10,460 bases of DNA, from the NCBI GenBank assembly GCA_003224635.1, contig QHZK01000052.1, positions 1 to 10,460 on the forward strand. The letters are read 5' to 3'. The notes beneath the pieces are model-generated. The model was not told where the DNA came from. It did not search any database and saw only the letters and a program-made list of their open reading frames with translations. A program made the translations under genes and the position numbers. Positions 1-5,752 of this stretch are shown here, piece by piece (the stretch's first letter is position 1; each line of letters opens with the position of its first letter). This DNA is from Acidobacteriota bacterium (GTDB taxonomy: Bacteria > Acidobacteriota > Terriglobia > UBA7540).

Positions 1-1185
1 AAACTCCTCGAGTTTCACCTCCTGCTGGGGCGTAGGTGCTTTGATGTACGGCTCTTCGTTGCCGAAGTTGTAGACAAACCCTTTCTCCGGAACGTTGTTG
101 AAGTAGGCGAAGAGTTGGTAATACTCCTTCTGCGCGATGGGATCGAATTTGTGATCGTGGCAGCGGGCGCAGCCTATCGTGAGCCCGAGCCACACGGTAG
201 ACGTTGTATCGACGCGATCCACAACGTAGGCCACCCGGAACTCCTCATCGATAATGCCGCCTTCAGCGCTGGTCCTGTGATTGCGATTGAATCCCGTCGC
301 AATAACTTCATCGCGCGTGGCGCGAGGCAGCAAGTCGCCCGCGATCTGCTCGACCGTGAACTGGTTGAAGGGCATGTTGCGGTTGAAGGCGTCGATCACC
401 CAGTCCCGCCAGCGCCACATGCTGCGCACGCCGTCACTCTGATAACCATTCGTGTCAGCGTAGCGGGCGGCGTCGAGCCACTGCCACGCCATGTTCTCCG
501 CGTATCGCGGGGACCGCAGAAGGCGGTCAACCACCTTTTCGTAAGCATTCGGCGAGCGGTCGTTCAGGAAAGCCTCGACTTCCACTGGCGTGGGCGGAAG
601 CCCGGTTAAGTCGAGCGTTAACCTCCGGATCAAGGTCGCCCGGTCGGCTTCCGGAGAAACTGTCAGGCCCTCGCGCGCCAGACGAGCGAGCACAAAATAA
701 TCAATCGGATTGCGGGGCCACTCCTTGTTCTTGACTTGCGGCAGGGGCGGACTCTCGGGCGGAATGAACGACCAATGCTTCTGCCACTGGGCGCCCTGCT
801 CGATCCAGCGCCGAATCAACTCGATTTCACGGCCGGGAAGCTTGGGCAGTCCGAAATAGGCCGGGGGCATGCGGAACGCTTCGTTGTCGGAGCTGATCCG
901 CTGAACCATCATGCTCTTCGAAGGGTCGCCTCGGACGATGGCAAATCCTCCGCTCGCCAGCGGAGTGAATGCTCCTTCCTCCGTGTCAAAATGCATATTG
1001 GTCTTGCGGTTGGCCTTGTCGGGGCCGTGGCAAGTGAAGCACCGTTCGGAGAGGATGGGCCGAATGTCGCGGTTGAACTGAACGGGCGCAGAATCTGAAT
1101 CGCCGGCCGCAGCCACACTGCAAATACAAAAGATTGCCGCGCTGAGCGCGGTGTTGACTGCCCGCCTGCCAGGATGAGCGCCCAT
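1..1185 (-). CDS. Secreted PSCyt1-DUF1549 cytochrome-type protein, N-terminal part (3' end outside window)
   Basis: Translation from 1185 gives 395 residues and is still open at position 1. It begins with a signal peptide (basic GRR, then a hydrophobic run ending near AAA-G at about residue 29). A PSCyt1 (planctomycete cytochrome c) domain follows, with the heme motif CFTCH at residues 49-53, an FRMPP segment and a RWIEQGAQW segment. A HWSF linker leads into DUF1549, which contains a second heme-type motif, CARCH, at residues 339-343 followed by DHKFDP. Family knowledge: these proteins usually continue into a DUF1553 (PSD1) domain, are exported, and are common in Planctomycetes, Verrucomicrobia and Acidobacteria; a role in polysaccharide breakdown is suspected but the activity is unproven. 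An in-frame ATG at 1222-1224 has a GGAAGG at 9 nt, but it lies within an operator-like dyad at a candidate -10 box, so I prefer 1185. The 1185 start has a poor ribosome site. The gene is divergent from the dehydrogenase at 1422. Confidence 0.9.
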   Translation of the reverse strand, partial: MGAHPGRRAVNTALSAAIFCICSVAAAGDSDSAPVQFNRDIRPILSERCFTCHGPDKANRKTNMHFDTEEGAFTPLASGGFAIVRGDPSKSMMVQRISSDNEAFRMPPAYFGLPKLPGREIELIRRWIEQGAQWQKHWSFIPPESPPLPQVKNKEWPRNPIDYFVLARLAREGLTVSPEADRATLIRRLTLDLTGLPPTPVEVEAFLNDRSPNAYEKVVDRLLRSPRYAENMAWQWLDAARYADTNGYQSDGVRSMWRWRDWVIDAFNRNMPFNQFTVEQIAGDLLPRATRDEVIATGFNRNHRTSAEGGIIDEEFRVAYVVDRVDTTSTVWLGLTIGCARCHDHKFDPIAQKEYYQLFAYFNNVPEKGFVYNFGNEEPYIKAPTPQQEVKLEEF

Positions 1186-1205
1186 GGCCTTCACGTCCAG
1201 CTTTC

Positions 1206-1257
1206 GGAAGTGTAACTTCGACATCGAAGTGTACCTTCCACATCCCTCAAATTGCAA
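1206..1257 (-). promoter_or_regulatory. Candidate promoter with overlapping paired 13-mer operator for the cytochrome gene
   Basis: Two near-identical 13-mers, GAAGTGTAACTTC (1207-1219) and GAAGTGTACCTTC (1226-1238), differ at one base and start 19 bp apart. Together they make a dyad with perfect 7-bp inner arms (ACTTCGA / TCGAAGT, 2-nt centre at 1222-1223) and 5-bp outer arms (GGAAG / CTTCC). On the minus strand a weak TTGCAA (1252-1257) and TACACT (1228-1233) are 18 nt apart, which would put the -10 box inside the dyad, as expected of a repressor site. The regulator is unknown. The dyad is seen directly; the promoter role is inferred. Confidence 0.45.
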
Positions 1258-1354
1258 GTGTCGCTCGATCGGCTACCTCGAAGGCTCTCGAGGCAGTGGA
1301 GGATTCCCTTCAACAAACGTTCTCTCCGCCCTCCTTTTCTGGTCTTGCTCGAAA

Positions 1355-1389
1355 CCGACAAAACGCCCGATACTTGTCGGGCGGGACAA
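1355..1389 (+). promoter_or_regulatory. Overlapping alternative hairpins in the leader of the dehydrogenase gene
   Basis: Three inverted repeats compete for the same bases. CCGACAA (1355-1361) can pair with TTGTCGG (1374-1380). CGCCCGA (1364-1370) can pair with TCGGGCG (1377-1383). TTGTC (1374-1378) can pair with GACAA (1385-1389). They lie 32-67 nt upstream of the chosen TTG start. No U-tract follows, so this is not a simple terminator. It may be an RNA switch or one more copy of a local palindromic repeat; the sequence alone does not decide. Confidence 0.35.
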
Positions 1390-1421
1390 AATTCGGCTGC
1401 GCGATTGGGAAAGGAGGCGCC

Positions 1422-2429
1422 TTGGCGCGAGACAAGGTTCGATGGGGTGTCCTAGGTGTGGCCAAGATTGCTATTCGGAAGGTGATACCGGCGATGCAGA
1501 AAGGGGATTGGAGTGAGGTGGTTGCAATCGCTTCGCGCAGCCTAGAGAAGGCCGAGGAGTCGGCGCGCGCGCTCGGCATTCGGAAGGCCTACGGATCGTA
1601 TGAAGAGCTCCTGCTGGACCCGGAGATCGAAGCCGTTTACAATCCGCTTCCCAATCAGCTTCACGTGCCCTGGACCCTCAAGGCTGTGGAAGCGGGCAAG
1701 CACGTTCTGTGCGAGAAGCCGCTCAGCCTGACCGCCCAAGAGGCGCGGACGCTTCTCGTGGCGCGGGACCGCGCGGCGGTGAAAATCGGCGAGGCTTTCA
1801 TGGTCCGCGCGCACCCGCAGTGGCTTCGCGCGCGCGCGATAGCCCAATCGGGACGAATTGGCAAATTGCGCTCCATCGCAGGCTTTTTCAGTTATTTCAA
1901 TCGCGACCCCGCCAATATCCGCAATATTCCCGCGTACGGCGGAGGAGCGCTGATGGACGTCGGCTGCTATCCGATTACGACGTCGCGCTTCATTTTCGGG
2001 GAAGAGCCCTTGCGGGCGCTGGGCCTGGCCGAGAGAGACCCTGAGATGAAAATCGACCGCCTGACTTCAGCCGTCCTCGATTTTCCGTCGGGGCAATCCA
2101 TTTTCATCTGCAGCACCCAGCTCGTGCCTTATCAGCGCGTGCAGCTCTTGGGGACCCAGGGCCGCATCGAGATCGAAGTCCCGTTCAACGCGCCGAACGA
2201 CCGGCCGTGCCGGCTCTCGATCGACGACGGACGGGACGTCTTTGGAGGGGGCGTGAGCACGGAAACGCTAGCCACCTGCGACCAGTACACGATCCAGGGC
2301 GATGCGTTCTCGAGGGCCATCCGTGAAGGAGGCGAGGTTCCGGTCTCGGTTGAGGATGCGATCAAGAATATGTCGGTGATCGACGCTCTTTTCCGCTCCG
2401 CCGAATCGGGCAGGTGGGAACGACCATAG
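1422..2429 (+). CDS. Gfo/Idh/MocA-family NAD(P)-dependent oxidoreductase (xylose/dihydrodiol dehydrogenase-like)
   Basis: 335 residues, a normal length for the family. The N-terminal Rossmann fold opens with WGVLGVAKIA (nucleotide-binding loop at residues 9-14). The CEKP motif follows at residues 97-100, with Lys99 the expected catalytic lysine. The C-terminal domain contains GGGALMDVGCYPI (residues 173-185), where Asp179 and Tyr183 match the D-x-G-x-Y pattern of the dimeric dihydrodiol dehydrogenase / D-xylose 1-dehydrogenase branch rather than the histidine of inositol dehydrogenases. The protein is cytosolic with no signal peptide; the substrate is probably a sugar or related polyol but cannot be fixed. 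I chose TTG at 1422 because AAGGAGG (1411-1417) sits 4 nt upstream and the Rossmann strand starts within eight residues. A GTG at 1296 would add 42 residues that resemble no part of the family and would run through the leader hairpins. The gene converges on rpsF. Confidence 0.88.
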   Translation: MARDKVRWGVLGVAKIAIRKVIPAMQKGDWSEVVAIASRSLEKAEESARALGIRKAYGSYEELLLDPEIEAVYNPLPNQLHVPWTLKAVEAGKHVLCEKPLSLTAQEARTLLVARDRAAVKIGEAFMVRAHPQWLRARAIAQSGRIGKLRSIAGFFSYFNRDPANIRNIPAYGGGALMDVGCYPITTSRFIFGEEPLRALGLAERDPEMKIDRLTSAVLDFPSGQSIFICSTQLVPYQRVQLLGTQGRIEIEVPFNAPNDRPCRLSIDDGRDVFGGGVSTETLATCDQYTIQGDAFSRAIREGGEVPVSVEDAIKNMSVIDALFRSAESGRWERP

Positions 2430-2478
2430 GCGTCCGGGGCGCCCCGCGAAAGTGGCAGTGGCAGCCATCTCTGATTCG

Positions 2479-2898
2479 TTACGGTCGCGGCTCAGAGGCT
2501 TCGACCGCGGCCGGCGGCTGGGAAGGAGGAGGAGGCGCCGCAGGCTTGGGGCGCTGCTTTTTCGCCTGCTGCTTGGCGCGGCGCTCCTTGTGCTTGGCGG
2601 CCCGTTCGAGCTCCTCATCGATCCGCACGGTGAGGAACTTGATGACCGAATCGGTCACCTTCAGCCGGCGCTCGAGCTCCTTGATCGTGTCGCCGCCGCC
2701 CTCGATCAGGAAGAGGACGTAGAAGCCTTCGCGCTGCCGCGCCACCCGGTAGGCGAGCCGGCGGCGCCCCATTCTTTCCACCTTCTCCACCTTGCCGCCC
2801 GCCCCGGCCACCACGCCTTCCATTTGCGCGACGAGTTTGCCGACGTCCTCTTCGGTCGTGTCCGGTCTCACGATAAAGATCACCTCGTATTTACGCAT
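2479..2898 (-). CDS. rpsF: 30S ribosomal protein bS6
   Basis: 139 residues. The N-terminal MRKYEVIFIVRPD, the central RRLAYRV and REGFYVLFLIEG segments and the TDSVIKFLTVRID strand are the standard bS6 fold (about residues 1-95), which binds 16S rRNA with bS18 in the small-subunit platform. A tail follows: Lys/Arg/Gln-rich at residues 100-118, then Pro/Ala-rich at 119-139. This differs from the acidic glutamate tail of enterobacterial bS6. A GAGG (2903-2906) lies 4 nt upstream of the ATG. The gene starts 17 nt after pth and is the last gene of the minus-strand cluster. The usual partners rpsR and rplI do not follow, because the next gene is convergent. No hairpin with a U-tract is visible downstream at 2430-2478. 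Confidence 0.97.
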   Translation of the reverse strand: MRKYEVIFIVRPDTTEEDVGKLVAQMEGVVAGAGGKVEKVERMGRRRLAYRVARQREGFYVLFLIEGGGDTIKELERRLKVTDSVIKFLTVRIDEELERAAKHKERRAKQQAKKQRPKPAAPPPPSQPPAAVEASEPRP

Positions 2899-2915
2899 GC
2901 GTCCTCACGTTGGTG

Positions 2916-3485
2916 TTATGGCGTCCGCCGGTTATAGCGGTTCATCGCCTCCTCGAGGCCATCCCGCAAGATCACGCGGACGGCCTCGACGGTCCGGTCG
3001 AGCATCTCAGCGACAGTTTCCAGGTCGGCCTTCCGAAATCGGCCCAATACGTAGGAAGCCCTATCCCCAACCGGGTGATTGGGTCCTATACCCATGCGGA
3101 CACGCACGAACGCGTCCGATTCGAGCGCGCCGATGATCGACTTCATGCCATTGTGGCTGCCCGCGCTGCCTCGCCCCCGGATGCGGAGCGACCCCAGGGG
3201 AAGGTCTGCATCATCCACCAGGACGATGAGATCCTGCACCGGCAGATCATACTTCTTAAGCAATCGGGCCACGGCCAGGCCGCTCAGGTTCATGAACGTC
3301 TGCGGCTTGGCCAGGAGCGCGTCAACCTGCTCAATCCTGGTTGCGGCCGTCAGGGCTTGCGCCTCCGGGCGCGAAATCTCAGCCCCGCAGCTTTCGGCCA
3401 AGCGATCCACCACCATGAATCCGAGGTTGTGCGGCGTAAGGTGGTACTCGTAGCCGGGGTTGCCGAGGCCCACGATCAACTTCAC
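2916..3485 (-). CDS. pth: Peptidyl-tRNA hydrolase
   Basis: 189 residues, full family length. The enzyme frees tRNA from peptidyl-tRNA dropped by stalled ribosomes. It shows the LIVGLGNPG opening (Asn9), the catalytic histidine in TPHNLGF (His19), TFMNLSG (Asn66), LVDDADLPLG with the catalytic-type aspartate (Asp91), and the substrate-binding GSHNGMKSI (Asn112). I chose the GTG at 3483-3485, which puts the KLIVGLGNPG strand at residue 2 as in the family. An upstream in-frame start at 3554 would add 23 residues, several encoded by the heptamer repeat at 3492-3519, and is unlikely. No convincing Shine-Dalgarno precedes the GTG. The order rplY-pth-rpsF is a translation cluster on one transcript by spacing. 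Confidence 0.95.
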   Translation of the reverse strand: MKLIVGLGNPGYEYHLTPHNLGFMVVDRLAESCGAEISRPEAQALTAATRIEQVDALLAKPQTFMNLSGLAVARLLKKYDLPVQDLIVLVDDADLPLGSLRIRGRGSAGSHNGMKSIIGALESDAFVRVRMGIGPNHPVGDRASYVLGRFRKADLETVAEMLDRTVEAVRVILRDGLEEAMNRYNRRTP

Positions 3486-3491
3486 CAGTAC

Positions 3492-3519
3492 AGTGACAAG
3501 TGACGAGTGACGAGTGACA
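3492..3519. repeat. Heptanucleotide array in the rplY-pth spacer
   Basis: Four consecutive copies of AGTGACR (AGTGACA, AGTGACG, AGTGACG, AGTGACA) fill 3492-3519, six bases upstream of the pth GTG. The copies are nearly identical, so this array is probably recent. It occupies the place where a pth ribosome site would be expected. Confidence 0.9.
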
Positions 3520-3572
3520 AGCAAATTGCCGGTCTCTTTCGCCTCAGGCGCCACCCCTCACCCAGCCTGCCG

Positions 3573-4325
3573 TTACGACTCCTTCTTGGATTCCTTCTTT
3601 GGTTCCCTCTTGCCTTCTTTCTTCTCGCCTTTCTCGGCCTTCTCGGCTTTCTCGGCGCCGGCTTCTTCTTTTTCGCCCCCTTCTTCCTCAGCCTTGCCCT
3701 TGCGGATGAGTTCGGGTTCGGCAGGCGCGGCCTCCGCGACTTCTGCGGGCTTCTCCTCCTCGGCCTTCGGCGCCACGACGTGAGCGACCACGCGCGTCGG
3801 GTCCGTCAAAACTTTGACCTTGTCCCCCAGCGGGACGTCCGACACCCGCAGGTTACGGCCGATCATCAGCTCGGTAACGTCAACGGTCACGTGGTCGGGG
3901 ATGTCCTCCGGCAGGCACTCGACCTCGACTTCGCGCGTTACAAACTCGAGAATCCCGCCCTGCACCTTCACGCCTTTGGGTTCGCCGACGATGTGGATCG
4001 GGACCTTGACCTTCAACTGGGTATCCAGGGCGACGCGCACCAGGTCGACGTGCAGCAATCTGCCGTTGACGGGATCGACCAACCAGTCCCGAAGCATCAC
4101 TCGCGCCGGGGCTCTGCCCCGCACCTGGAGGGTGAAAAGAGCGTTATGGCCCGCCTCGGAGCCGAGAACGTGAGTGATGGTCTTGGGGTCGACCGCCACT
4201 GGAATGGCAGGGCCCCCGCCGCCGTACAGCACGCCCGGGATGCGGCCGCCGCGTCGAAGCCGCCGGGCGGCGTTCTTCCCGAACTCCTCTCTCGGCTCGG
4301 CTTCAACCTGGGTCACTTTGTCCAT
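3573..4325 (-). CDS. rplY: 50S ribosomal protein bL25, long CTC form with charged tail
   Basis: 250 residues. The N-terminal 5S-rRNA-binding L25 domain (about residues 1-95) carries NAARRLRRGGRIPGVLYGGG and the typical DPVNGRLLHVDLVRV segment. The CTC/TL5 C-terminal beta domain follows (about 100-185) with GVKVQGGILEF and VECLPEDIPDHVTVDV. Residues 187-250 are an added low-complexity Lys/Glu/Ala tail, partly built from an Ala-Glu-Lys triplet repeat, which family members carry in variable length. GAGGAG at 4335-4340 is 9 nt upstream of the ATG. bL25 is part of the central protuberance of the large subunit. The spacer between prs and this gene is a heptamer array. Confidence 0.96.
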   Translation of the reverse strand: MDKVTQVEAEPREEFGKNAARRLRRGGRIPGVLYGGGGPAIPVAVDPKTITHVLGSEAGHNALFTLQVRGRAPARVMLRDWLVDPVNGRLLHVDLVRVALDTQLKVKVPIHIVGEPKGVKVQGGILEFVTREVEVECLPEDIPDHVTVDVTELMIGRNLRVSDVPLGDKVKVLTDPTRVVAHVVAPKAEEEKPAEVAEAAPAEPELIRKGKAEEEGGEKEEAGAEKAEKAEKGEKKEGKREPKKESKKES

Positions 4326-4347
4326 AACTTTCCACTCCTCGGGTTTG

Positions 4348-4452
4348 GTCCGGCGTCCTTAGTCCCTCGTCCTTTGTCCCAACTCCTTCGTCCCTTGTCG
4401 TCGCCTCAAAGGAGAACTGACCAAGGACAAATGACCAAGGACATCGGACGAT
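4348..4452. repeat. Phased array of 15 heptads filling the prs-rplY spacer
   Basis: The 105 bases divide exactly into fifteen 7-mers ending at the base before the prs stop codon. The first eight are mostly GTCCNNN (for example GTCCTTA, GTCCCTC, GTCCTTT). The ninth is CCTCAAA. The last six are mostly GGACNNN or TGACCAA, that is, the opposite orientation. The two halves can fold back imperfectly: 4355-4386 against 4411-4442 gives about 23 of 32 positions paired, with 24 nt in the loop. The array lies in the transcribed spacer just before the bL25 ribosome site. Confidence 0.85.
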
Positions 4453-5400
4453 TCAAATAAACAGCCTACTCACCGAGGTCTCGTCGTGAATGGAGCGGAT
4501 GGCCTCAGCAAGCAGCTTGGCTACACTCAAGATCTTGATCCGGCTGCAATTCTGACCTGCCGCCGAGAGTGGAATCGAATTGGTGGCGACGACAAGCTCG
4601 AGTTCGGAGTCGCAAATCCTGCTGACGGCGTCGCGCGCGAATACTCCGTGTACGCAGCAGGCGAAGACCTTCTCGGCGCCTTTCTCCTTGAGCGTCTCGG
4701 CGGCGCGCACCAGCGTCCCCCCCGTATCGACCATATCGTCGACCAGCAGGGCGGCTCTTCCTGCGACGTCGCCGATGACGTTCATCACCTCGACCGTATC
4801 CGCGTTCTCACGCCGCTTGTCGATGAGTGCCAGCGGCACTCGCAATTTTTTGGCAAACGAACGGGCGCGCTCGACGCCGCCCATGTCGGGTGAAATCACG
4901 GTCAGGTTCTTGAGCTTCAGCTTGCGGAAATAGTCGACCGTGACCGGCGTCGCGTAGAGGTGGTCCACGGGAATGTTGAAATAGCCCTGAATCTGGCCAG
5001 CGTGCAAGTCCATCGTCAGAACCCGGTTGGCGCCCGATGTGGTCAGCAGGTCGGCGACCACCTTGGCGGAGATGGGGACGCGAGGGCGGTCCTTGCGGTC
5101 CTGCCGGGCGTATCCGTAATACGGCATCACCGCCGTGATTCGATAAGCGGAGGCACGACGGAACGCGTCCAGCATGAACAGCAGTTCCATCACATGATCG
5201 TTCACCGGAGGTGAGGTCGGCTGCACCACAAAGACGTCGGCGCCTCGGACGTTTTCGCCGATCTGCACCTCCACCTCTCCGTCCGGGAACCTTCCCACCT
5301 CGGCTTGGCCGAGCTCAAGTTGCAGATGCTCGCAGATCTCCTTTGCCAGCGCCGGATGCGCATTGCCGGAGAAGATTTTCAGCGGATTCCGGTTCCCCAT
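4453..5400 (-). CDS. prs: Ribose-phosphate pyrophosphokinase (PRPP synthase)
   Basis: 315 residues, class I length. It makes PRPP from ribose 5-phosphate and ATP for nucleotide, His and Trp synthesis in the cytosol. Visible motifs are FPDGEV (38-43), PYYGYARQDRKDRPR (93-107) for ATP binding, TMDLHAGQ (129-136) with the metal/catalytic His133, DKRR (194-197) in the flexible loop, and the PRPP loop VDDMVDTGGT (220-229). I chose ATG 5398-5400 so that LKIFSGNAHP sits at the family position. The upstream in-frame ATG at 5430 would add ten residues encoded by degenerate heptamer repeat DNA, and neither start has a strong Shine-Dalgarno. The gene lies downstream of tRNA-Gln and upstream of rplY. Confidence 0.97.
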   Translation of the reverse strand: MGNRNPLKIFSGNAHPALAKEICEHLQLELGQAEVGRFPDGEVEVQIGENVRGADVFVVQPTSPPVNDHVMELLFMLDAFRRASAYRITAVMPYYGYARQDRKDRPRVPISAKVVADLLTTSGANRVLTMDLHAGQIQGYFNIPVDHLYATPVTVDYFRKLKLKNLTVISPDMGGVERARSFAKKLRVPLALIDKRRENADTVEVMNVIGDVAGRAALLVDDMVDTGGTLVRAAETLKEKGAEKVFACCVHGVFARDAVSRICDSELELVVATNSIPLSAAGQNCSRIKILSVAKLLAEAIRSIHDETSVSRLFI

Positions 5401-5444
5401 GCTGACACCAGTTATCAAGTTTTCAGCCATCAGTAATCAGTAAG
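5401..5444. repeat. Degenerate heptamer repeat upstream of prs
   Basis: CAGTAAT (5431-5437) and CAGTAAG (5438-5444) are adjacent heptads. The minus strand continues with CTGATGG and CTGAAAA units and a degraded CTTGATAACTGG. The array overlaps the ATG at 5430, which argues that this ATG is repeat sequence and not the native start. Confidence 0.6.
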
Positions 5445-5494
5445 AACGACGCTCGATGCGGGTTTCCGTCTTGTCTTTACTGAGTGGTCATGTC

Positions 5495-5515
5495 GCTTTG
5501 CGACACCCGCAAAGC
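5495..5515. repeat. Perfect 8-bp hairpin in the tRNA-Gln/prs spacer
   Basis: GCTTTGCG (5495-5502) and CGCAAAGC (5508-5515) pair perfectly around the loop ACACC. It stands one base from the larger inverted repeat at 5517-5582. Neither strand has a T-run after it, so it does not look like an intrinsic terminator. Confidence 0.75.
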
Positions 5516-5516
5516 A

Positions 5517-5582
5517 TGAAAATGGGCGCTACCAATGCAGAGAAGCCTTCAGTGAAAACAAGGCACTTAGCGCCCATTTTCA
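5517..5582. repeat. Perfect 15-bp inverted repeat with 36-nt interior
   Basis: TGAAAATGGGCGCTA (5517-5531) and TAGCGCCCATTTTCA (5568-5582) are exact reverse complements. The 36-nt interior shows no strong secondary stem. It lies in the leader of prs, downstream of tRNA-Gln. It could be a small miniature element, an RNA stem in the transcript, or part of a larger dispersed repeat together with the hairpin at 5495-5515. No ORF or terminator T-tract is attached to it. Confidence 0.8.
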
Positions 5583-5590
5583 GGGCAGAA

Positions 5591-5607
5591 CTGAAAACTG
5601 ACAACTG
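5591..5607. repeat. Short heptamer repeat 3' of tRNA-Gln
   Basis: CTGAAAA and CTGACAA followed by CTG form two and a half heptads of the CTGANAA type, the same kind of unit as found upstream of prs. They begin seven bases beyond the tRNA CCA end in the transcribed direction. Confidence 0.6.
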
Positions 5608-5613
5608 CTTTTC

Positions 5614-5687
5614 TGGCTGGGAGGCCTGGACTCGAACCAGGGTTCCATGCTCCAAAGGCATGTGTCCTACCGCTGGACGACCTCCCA
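5614..5687 (-). tRNA. tRNA-Gln (anticodon UUG), CCA encoded
   Basis: On the minus strand a full cloverleaf can be drawn. The acceptor is TGGGAGG / CCTCCCA with discriminator G and a genomic CCA (5614-5616). The D stem is GTCC / GGAC. The anticodon stem is CATGC / GCATG around the loop CTTTGGA, giving anticodon TTG (5653-5655), which reads CAA. The T stem is CCTGG / CCAGG with the loop TTCGAGT. It lies 43 bp downstream of ispE and upstream of prs on the same strand, so it is probably cut from a shared transcript. Confidence 0.96.
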
Positions 5688-5752
5688 TGAATTATGAATG
5701 GTAAAAGAGACCTCTGATTTGTCGTATTCACTATCCATCATTCATCGCTTCT
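5687..5752. repeat. Degenerate heptamer repeat between ispE and tRNA-Gln
   Basis: ATGAATT (5687-5693) and ATGAATG (5694-5700) are adjacent units on the plus strand. On the minus strand ATGAATG, ATGGATA and GTGAATA run in phase across the end of ispE, supplying its last codons (Met-Asn-Asp-Gly-stop). The pattern is weaker than the arrays at 3492 and 4348. Confidence 0.5.

Noticed and set aside
115..609. 164-codon plus-strand frame opposite the cytochrome gene
   Set aside because: It is the antisense shadow of a frame that shows clear PSCyt1/DUF1549 motifs on the minus strand.
2435..2446. CGGGGCGCCCCG palindrome between the dehydrogenase and rpsF as a bidirectional terminator
   Set aside because: It has no loop and no T-tract on either strand; too short to support a call.
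3492..3519. Heptamer array read as a CRISPR-like repeat
   Set aside because: There are no spacers and the units are only 7 nt; it is a simple tandem repeat.
3507..4460. 317-codon plus-strand frame with a hydrophobic Leu/Phe-rich start, resembling a membrane protein
   Set aside because: The Leu/Phe run is the antisense of the Lys/Glu-rich bL25 tail; the real gene is rplY on the other strand.
5456..5704. 82-codon plus-strand reading frame across the tRNA-Gln/prs spacer
   Set aside because: It runs through both inverted repeats and antisense to the tRNA; it is a by-product of those structures.
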